From: Gonatopus flavifemur
Taxonomy: Eukaryota > Arthropoda > Insecta > Hymenoptera > Dryinidae
Direction: 5' to 3'
Assembly: GCA_018340375.1 (NCBI GenBank)
Contig: JAFFJZ010000011.1
Coordinates: forward strand, 1,488,001 to 1,552,000
DNA length: 64,000 bases
Each line of letters opens with the position of its first letter. Within the stretch, counting starts at the first letter, position 1. Both the position numbers and the translations under genes were made by a program. The notes beneath the pieces were generated by a model. That model was not told the origin of the DNA. It saw nothing but the letters and a program-made list of their open reading frames with translations, and did no database searches. This document shows, piece after piece, positions 58,211 to 64,000 of the stretch.

Positions 58211-60880
58211 AGGAGAAAAGGTGTGAAGGAAAGGTTACTCAAGTTCTTCTGGAAGTTATCACATGTATATTCATTTATAATTGCTTATATATACATGTAT
58301 GTTTATATAATGATATCTCAAGTTCCGAATTGTAGAATGTATCTTCAACTATCACTGTTATTCGTAACTGATATTGAACATGTGAAACTTTCATGTTTTG
58401 ACTCAATGTCACTTAATTTAGAATTCGAAACTCATGAATTATCAATCAAAATCTTTGTGTCCTTATATGAAATTCCTTCTGGGGTCGATTGCAACTAATT
58501 ACATTTTTTTTAATTCTTATGTTTTCGATATTATTTTCATCGTTGGATAGTCTAGGGTGAGAGGGAGAATATTGCCATAACAACTAACGAACAAAATCTT
58601 GGTATCTCTTTGAGCTCTTCAGAATTATGCATGTTCTGTAGAACATAATGATTCTCTCAACTGATTATATTGTTAGAGGGTGTGAATTGATTTCATTATG
58701 AAGGCGATATGGAAGGAGAGTTTGTCACCTTTTTTATTATTATACTATTCACTGGAGGATGAAATCTTTCTTGTGGATTATCCAATTATATCTCTATGTA
58801 AAGATTGGGACATGGAATATGTTGGTGGGCTGTTCGATCACTTCTCAGAGGACGAAATCTGCTACTGGAGCAAGTAAAAAGTTCCAATGATTTTTACACT
58901 GTACACCTGTCTATCATTCACTGATCTTATGAGAAGTTATCTTGTAAAAATTTTGTTTCCCGTGAGGGAGTATGAATTTTCATGTTTTTTCGTATATGAA
59001 AACTCAGATTGTCTCTCACGGGTAATTTAACAGATTGTCTTTTTTCCGATGAGACTCGAATATCTACATAAATCGGTTCTACCGATTCCGTTGAAATTTG
59101 TGAAAATACATTCATTCCTAGAAACATTGAAATTTTATTTGGAATAATTATATATGATGAAAGATTATGTGTATCAATCTTGAACTGAATTGATTATCAA
59201 TAATCTGACCGTTTTTATTCAATTCAATTTATGTACACAATTTTCCACGAATGTTTCCTATTTAAAACGAGATTAACAATCCACTCGTTGGAACATAGTG
59301 CATAATAATGTCTGCCTGTGGTAAGTACGTAACCAGTTAAATTCTAAACACATTCTAAGTATTTGAATGCTTTGGTCAACCATAACGTGACCATCATAGC
59401 CCAAAACTGACACGATCAACAAGAATAACTGCAATTACGTTAAACCCAGCCTATGGAAGACGGTGTTGCATTGCTCTCCAAAGGCCAAAGCTAGCAACGT
59501 GACTTTGACTTTTTGTATATGTATATCTTGACACCTTTGTATCATGGATGGGAGTTGAAGTCTTTCATAGATAGTTGGAGTTCTTAGAAGTGCAGTTCGT
59601 TGCGGTTCGTCGGAAAGTCTAAACTCTAAACACCCTAATGGCAACTTACCAAGAAAGTCAAGTTACAAGTTTGGGTAATCAGCAGTCTCGCAAGTTAAAC
59701 TTCATATCCGTTAGGATTTTTTCGCTAATAATTTTTCTCATTTTGAATCCATTTAAGCTGATTTATAATCGATCCATGACATTTATTGAAATCCTTCTCA
59801 ATGGTTTTGAGTTGTTACTACAATAATAAATGAAATAATATTGACCTTTGATGTTATGATTTTTTCTAATTAGGAAATAGACAATTATAATTTCGAATGA
59901 GGGTGAGATAATAGCTGTTGTACTTGTTGAAAATAGGAAAAAAGTGAAAAACAAATTCGTCGACGAATTAAAAAAAGAAAACACAAAAAACAGCACCCAC
60001 ACAGATTCAATAAGAACTGAAACAATCCCAAGGGGCACAAGGATGTTTCAGATGTGATATGAACATGCTTAGAACCTCCAAATGAAACTGTTTTGGATAA
60101 TCACCTTCTATGCATGTCCATAGGATACTGTACGCATTATAATTCCTCCTGTTACTGCTTGGGATGTTATTCTATGAAAAATTTGGTAGCAGAAACTGAC
60201 AAATATTTTCACGAACATACCTTTCACAATTTATTTTATTACGTTGAAAATGGAATTGGAAAAAATGAATTGAAAAAAGCGGCAAGCAAGAAGTACGGAC
60301 GCATTTTACCTGGCACGAGCGAGCGACGAAAAGAGACAGCTACCGCTTGCCGTGGTCTGGCAGCATGTAAAATTAAAAAGTTAATTCACACTGCAGCCAA
60401 ACTCGAATAACAAGTTTTGTCGACATATATGCACTGCGAATTTTTTCAGCCACGCACCAAGGGTCACAGGCATGGTCTCACTCGCTCGTTCAACTTTTAT
60501 ATGTACGAAGAAGCAAGTGAGATAACGCCCATTGGCCTATAGTGCGTGAATGAAAGAGCAAAAAACGCACAAAATGCATGTATACATTTATATATGTATG
60601 TGAATATACGATGCACCGTGTACTCAAGAGGGTAACTAACTAACTCTGTTCTACTATACATCCGCGTTATATGAAAAATCATCCGGTAACAAATACTTTC
60701 TTGATATAAAAAGGGTGTCTCTCTAATGAATGGATGAACGAATGGATCAAATGTTCAGATAAATCAAAAGCTTGTGCTTGGAAGATTTTCGTACTTTATA
60801 CGGAATATTTTGAAACTGTAACTAGATACAACTTCGAAGGGAAGTACATGTTTAATGTTTTGTGATGCATGTATTCAAAA
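58211..60880. other. AT-rich DNA with one small hairpin, no gene recognised
   Basis: At 58,958-59,025 CCCGTGAGGGA pairs with TCTCTCACGGG around an imperfect AAAATTCAT/AACTCAG loop. A 105-codon plus-strand frame (60,093-60,410) containing KNELKKAASKKYGRILPGTS is charged and not low-complexity but matches no family I recognise. CGAGCGAGCGAC near 60,318 and ACTCGCTCGTTC near 60,480 are inverted copies of a short motif. Confidence 0.4.
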
Positions 60881-60886
60881 AACAAC

Positions 60887-61047
60887 CCCTAGTAGAAATG
60901 CTCTGGCGATTCATTGGTTTTGTAACACTTATTCCAACGAAAAATTAGAAAACTGGCCAGTAACTTGCAAGTGACAAGCAAATGTCCGGTTATTTCGTGG
61001 GACAGGTGTTACAAAACCAAAGCATCGCTAGAGCATTTCTACTAGGG
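60887..61047. mobile_element. 161-bp fold-back MITE with CCCTAGTAGAAATGCTC tips
   Basis: The left end CCCTAGTAGAAATGCTCTGG and the right end (reverse complement CCCTAGTAGAAATGCTCTAG) differ at one base. The arms continue through TTGGTTTTGTAACAC. Flanks show AACAA on both sides (60,881-60,885 with one extra C, and 61,048-61,052), a possible short target duplication. Confidence 0.82.
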
Positions 61048-61261
61048 AACAATCGAATAGTGTGAACTCGCTTGTGAACATCATATTGGTTAATAGTTAC
61101 ATCCAGCGTGATCAGTAAATCCTGCTAAATAATGGTGATGATGATTGGTTGGTTCTTATAGAGCCACCCAATCTCATTTTTATCTTCATAGAAATCGATC
61201 AATGAGCGAAATCTGACAGGATTTTGTTGGTGACGCTGATTATACCATGCTCAAGTAAAAG

Positions 61262-61630
61262 GCTCTAATCATTGACAAGTTTTGTAATGTTTAACTGGCC
61301 AAAAACTAGACATGTCTCAAGTGCACTGGCAAGAACTTCACCAGAACCTTACAAGGCACTTGGAAGCAGGGATGCCAGATTCGAGACCGAGGCAGTTTTC
61401 ACCCTCTCCATCTACCGCTTCCCCTTTCTCCCACCATGCAAATTGAGTCGGGCGAGCGAGAAAGAAAGAGTAACTATCACTCTCTCGCTCGCCCGACTTG
61501 ATCCGCATGGTGGGAAAAAGGGGAAGCGGTCGATGGAGACAGTGAAAACGGTCTCGAATTTGGCATCACTCACTTGCAAGTGTCTAGTTTTTGGCTAGTT
61601 GAGCGTTACTAAATCTCCAATGACTAAAGT
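61262..61630. mobile_element. ~370-bp long-hairpin element
   Basis: Arms of about 150 bp: AACTGGCCAAAAACTAGACA (left) pairs with AACTAGCCAAAAACTAGACA (right, reversed). GATGCCAGATTCGAGACCG, CTCCATCTACCGCTTCCCC, CCCACCATGC and GTCGGGCGAGCGAG all have close inverted partners. The loop is a GAAAGAAAGAGTAACTATC-type purine stretch. The inner arms are notably GC-rich for this region. Outer ends (around CTCTAATCATTGAC) are approximate and no clear target duplication is seen. Confidence 0.8.
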
Positions 61631-62240
61631 GACATTTCTGCTACGGGTGTTATGAATAACCTCAATTCATCGCGACAATTTTACCGCGCCACGAATAATA
61701 TGAAATTCGAATAAGTTGCGATCACTAATACGACGGAGATGAATTAATCGATAAACCACAACAATTTTTTGTAATAAACAATACATAATAAATAATTCTA
61801 TCCTATCAACATGACACGACCAATGCAGAATTCCATATTACCGATAGAAAATAAGTGATGTCTTACATTTCCAGATTCTCGATTATCGACGTATGTTGAA
61901 TGATCAATTTTTGGTCAATTCTATGGACTACGAGATTGATCAATAATTGTCCTCTCCTATGTCCGTATTAGCGACCAACAATTGGCCCTTCAAAAATGAT
62001 CAATTTTCGATCAATCGTTATCCAATGAATGGACATGCGCATAAAGATCCTACATAATGCCTAAATAATTTATGAATTATTAGCAAATGTAATTGGAATC
62101 AATCAAATTGACTAATGATTGGAACCAATCCATGGTTGGCTGGGTTGTTACGTGTGTACATCACGTTTCATCGTGCGAACATATCCATCCCTGTGATGCC
62201 AGATTTGACACGACAACGCTCCTGCACACCGATGCAATAG
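61631..62240. other. AT-rich DNA with repeated GATCAAT words
   Basis: Between 61,895 and 62,035 several (T)GATCAAT(T) words occur in both orientations. No clear element ends or genes. Confidence 0.4.
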
Positions 62241-62245
62241 AACGC

Positions 62246-62453
62246 CGAGAGAAAAAGCATGCTCTAAACGCAAGGGAGCCCTTCACTCTTCTAACGCTGT
62301 TGTTATAAAGTGCTTTTAACGCATAGTAACATGCTCAGAAGGCATGGGGCTTATACTCAAGAAGCATGGGCTTATGCGTTTAACGCACGTTATAACAAAT
62401 GTGTTAGAAGCGTGAAGTGCTCCCTTGCGTTTAGGGCATGCTTTTTCTCTCGG
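62246..62453. mobile_element. 208-bp hairpin element with CCGAGAGAAAAAGCATGC tips
   Basis: The left arm CCGAGAGAAAAAGCATGCTC pairs with the right (reverse complement CCGAGAGAAAAAGCATGCCC). Pairing continues for about 85 bp through AAACGCAAGGGAGC, CTTCTAAC, TTGTTATAA and TAACGCAT. A diverged relative is at 45,218-45,375. No target duplication was identified. Confidence 0.8.
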
Positions 62454-62533
62454 TGTCCGTACGTGTGGACATGTCATACGTACGTGTCTTCACACCTACA
62501 TACCGTTGCGTCTGTACAAGTATCGGTTTTGTA

Positions 62534-62781
62534 CACTGTAAAAAATATACTTCCTGAACTGCCAAAGAAGTTTGGCAGTTTTTTACACAAACTTTTTTTG
62601 TAAATTACCAAACAAAAGTTTGTAAACATTCAAAAAATTTTGTGATTTCACGAAGATTTTTGAGAATTCACAAACTTTTGTTCGGTAATTTACAAAAAAG
62701 GTTCGGAAATTATTTTTCCAAACCAAGTTTATAAATTTCCAAGCATTTTTGTTTGGAATTCAACAAATTTTTTTTACAGTG
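62534..62781. mobile_element. 248-bp CACTG-tipped MITE, TA/TA flanks
   Basis: The left end CACTGTAAAAAATATACTTC pairs with the right end (reverse complement CACTGTAAAAAAAATTTGTT). TA flanks both (62,532-62,533, 62,782-62,783). The body repeats ACAAACTTTT and TTTACCAAAC-type words in both orientations. Confidence 0.88.
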
Positions 62782-62924
62782 TATCGAATATGGCATCCCT
62801 GATTCATGCACGGTGAAGCGTGGTGTACACACGATGGAACGCGATGTACGCACGCCACCTTGTAAAGCAAACAAGCACTGAGTTTCTTGGTGTCGGCAGT
62901 AATGTCCAATGTAATGCGTATCTT

Positions 62925-63060
62925 TTTCTGTGTACTGAGTGATAATCCGTGAGATTGTCTGTCTGTCACACTGTCTGTCAGTATCCCGGATATCTTTAGA
63001 CCAAGTGGAGTCAATCAATTGAAATTCATAGGGAACCTTCCTCAATCCCCCTCCAAGGAC
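62925..63060 (-). repeat. GACA-tailed periodic repeat, minus-strand copy
   Basis: On the minus strand GAATTTCAATTGATTGACTC, CATATCCGGGATA-like text and a GACAGACAGTGTGACAGACA tract (plus strand 62,955-62,985) match the end of the array at 29,440-30,060. One unit plus tail. Confidence 0.6.
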
Positions 63061-63159
63061 CACTTAATTTTGATTAAAATTGAACAAGTTCTTCTATCAT
63101 GAAAAAATTTGTTTCTTTCAAAACAGATGATCTCAGAGAAATTTCTCTCCGCTATATAC

Positions 63160-63417
63160 ACGGAGAAAAACCTATGGGAAATGTGTGGCAGGGTTTACCA
63201 TAATAATGGCAGTTTTGGGACACGTGAGCATTTATGTTCACTCCTCCTTTAATTATGGTAATCCATACCTCATTTTAGTGAAAATAACTTTGCATCTAAC
63301 ACACATTACTATAAGTTTAAAAAAAATTACTGCGAATTAAAGGAGAAATGTTCATAAATGCCCATGTGTCCCAAAACTGCTATTATTATGGGGATCTGCT
63401 ACAAATTCTTCTCAGTG
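63160..63417. mobile_element. 258-bp hairpin MITE, TA/TA flanks
   Basis: The left end CACGGAGAAAAACCTATGGG and the right end is the reverse complement of CACTGAGAAGAATTTGTAGC. TA flanks both (63,158-63,159, 63,418-63,419). Inner arms share CCATAATAATGGCAGTTTTG (right: CCATAATAATAGCAGTTTTG), GGGACAC, GCATTTATG and CTCCTTTAAT. Confidence 0.9.
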
Positions 63418-63419
63418 TA

Positions 63420-64000
63420 CAAATATATATTACTCAAATTCTTTGCAGGCTTTGAAGATTCGTCATTCTGGCTTGCATTGACGGACTTTGATGGAACATG
63501 GGGTCATCTTGATGTCAAGATGCTATTTGGTTTGTGGATATTTTATCGATCCCTTGATATTTTTCTCTTTCCCCGAGGACAAAATTTCAGCTGCAGATTC
63601 AGAGAATTGCCTTTCGCCGGTTTAACGGGGTAATAAAAATAAGAAGAAACAATCAAGATTCCCGTAGCACACGTACGATGCATCTTACTGAACCTTTTGA
63701 AAACTTCCCCTCTTTAAACAAGTCACGAACGCTTGAAGATAATGCTATGAGATAGTTTTTCTCTTGTTATCGAATCTATATGTTTAGTCTCATTCAAAAA
63801 TTTTATTTCAGAACCTATGAATAAATATCCTGAGAATGCAAAACCATTTTTTTTTAATTTTCTAAACAGAATTCAACTCTACGAACTGTAGATTCAATTG
63901 ATTCAACAACAGCAATAAATTCAATCAATTACCTTGATGTTGAAACAAAATGAACGTTGATAGTAGTATGACAGTGTGATGTAGTTGACCGAACGATATC
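63420..64000. other. unique DNA, possible exon-like frame, no gene recognised
   Basis: An open plus-strand frame follows a pyrimidine-rich CAAATTCTTTGCAGG (possible splice acceptor near 63,448) and includes FEDSSFWLALTDFDGTWGHL before a stop at 63,634. No family is recognised. The rest is AT-rich and featureless. Confidence 0.3.

Noticed and set aside
60290..60500. SINE or tRNA-derived sequence around CGAGCGAGCGAC / ACTCGCTCGTTC
   Set aside because: Only a short inverted motif is present; no A/B boxes, poly-A tail or target duplication.
63358..63633. 91-codon frame at 63.4-63.6 kb as a gene
   Set aside because: It begins inside a MITE arm; only the later part after a possible acceptor could be an exon, and that part matches no family.

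Overview
This looks like non-coding nuclear DNA from an animal, most likely an insect. It is AT-rich and full of microsatellites, and no open frame exceeds about 165 codons. No bacterial-style gene layout, rRNA, tRNA or CRISPR array is visible. Insect, and perhaps Hymenoptera, is an inference from general texture (miniature transposons with CACTG-like tips, purine-rich blocks, CpG-containing islands in AT-rich DNA). I did not identify the species. No conserved protein family was recognised in any frame on either strand; the few coding candidates given are weak.

What the sequence does show well is a dense set of miniature inverted-repeat elements (MITEs) and fold-back repeats, most 80-320 bp long. 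At least fourteen are bounded on both sides by TA and have imperfect terminal inverted repeats, many of the form CAC(T/G)G(A/T)(G)AAAAA, while their internal sequences differ. TA duplications of this kind are typical of elements moved by Tc1/mariner (IS630-type) transposases; none is encoded here. Two insertions can be read directly because a second copy of the host repeat gives the empty site: a 252-bp element inside a larger hairpin MITE at 50.2-50.8 kb (empty copy at 48.3 kb), and a 298-bp hAT-like element with an 8-bp target duplication inside a CACTG-tipped element at 10.3-10.8 kb (unoccupied copy at 49.8 kb). A 215-bp family occurs twice, in opposite orientation and at identical length (0.6 and 35.5 kb). 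Long hairpins lie at 14.2, 21.8, 27.1, 41.2, 52.4, 60.9, 61.3 and 62.3 kb.

Layout: 0-2 kb, a possible broken coding remnant, the 215-bp element and an 889-bp inverted-repeat element. 2-10 kb, mostly unique AT-rich DNA with one MITE and a GC-richer block at 6.8-7.6 kb. 10-13 kb, nested MITEs. 13-30 kb, scattered hairpins, a GC-richer purine/pyrimidine block at 15.6-16.5 kb, and a hAT-like element with ATTAATCG motifs at 22 kb. 28.7-30 kb, a palindromic element rich in CAGTACTGG and a periodic (~160 bp) repeat with a GACA tail. 30-39 kb, mostly unique DNA with a TA-flanked MITE at 32.8 kb and a GC-richer block at 36.2-37.5 kb. 39-44 kb, fold-backs plus a duplicated ~105-bp module (40.5 and 43.4 kb). 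44-53 kb, the densest repeat cluster. 53-60 kb, mostly unique DNA with GA-rich blocks. 60-63.4 kb, a run of long hairpins and MITEs.

The elements do not form a pathway. The biological reading is a large intergenic or intronic region repeatedly invaded by non-autonomous DNA transposons, leaving islands of less repetitive, CpG-containing DNA that could be regulatory. Whether those islands hold promoters, enhancers or small exons cannot be settled from sequence alone.
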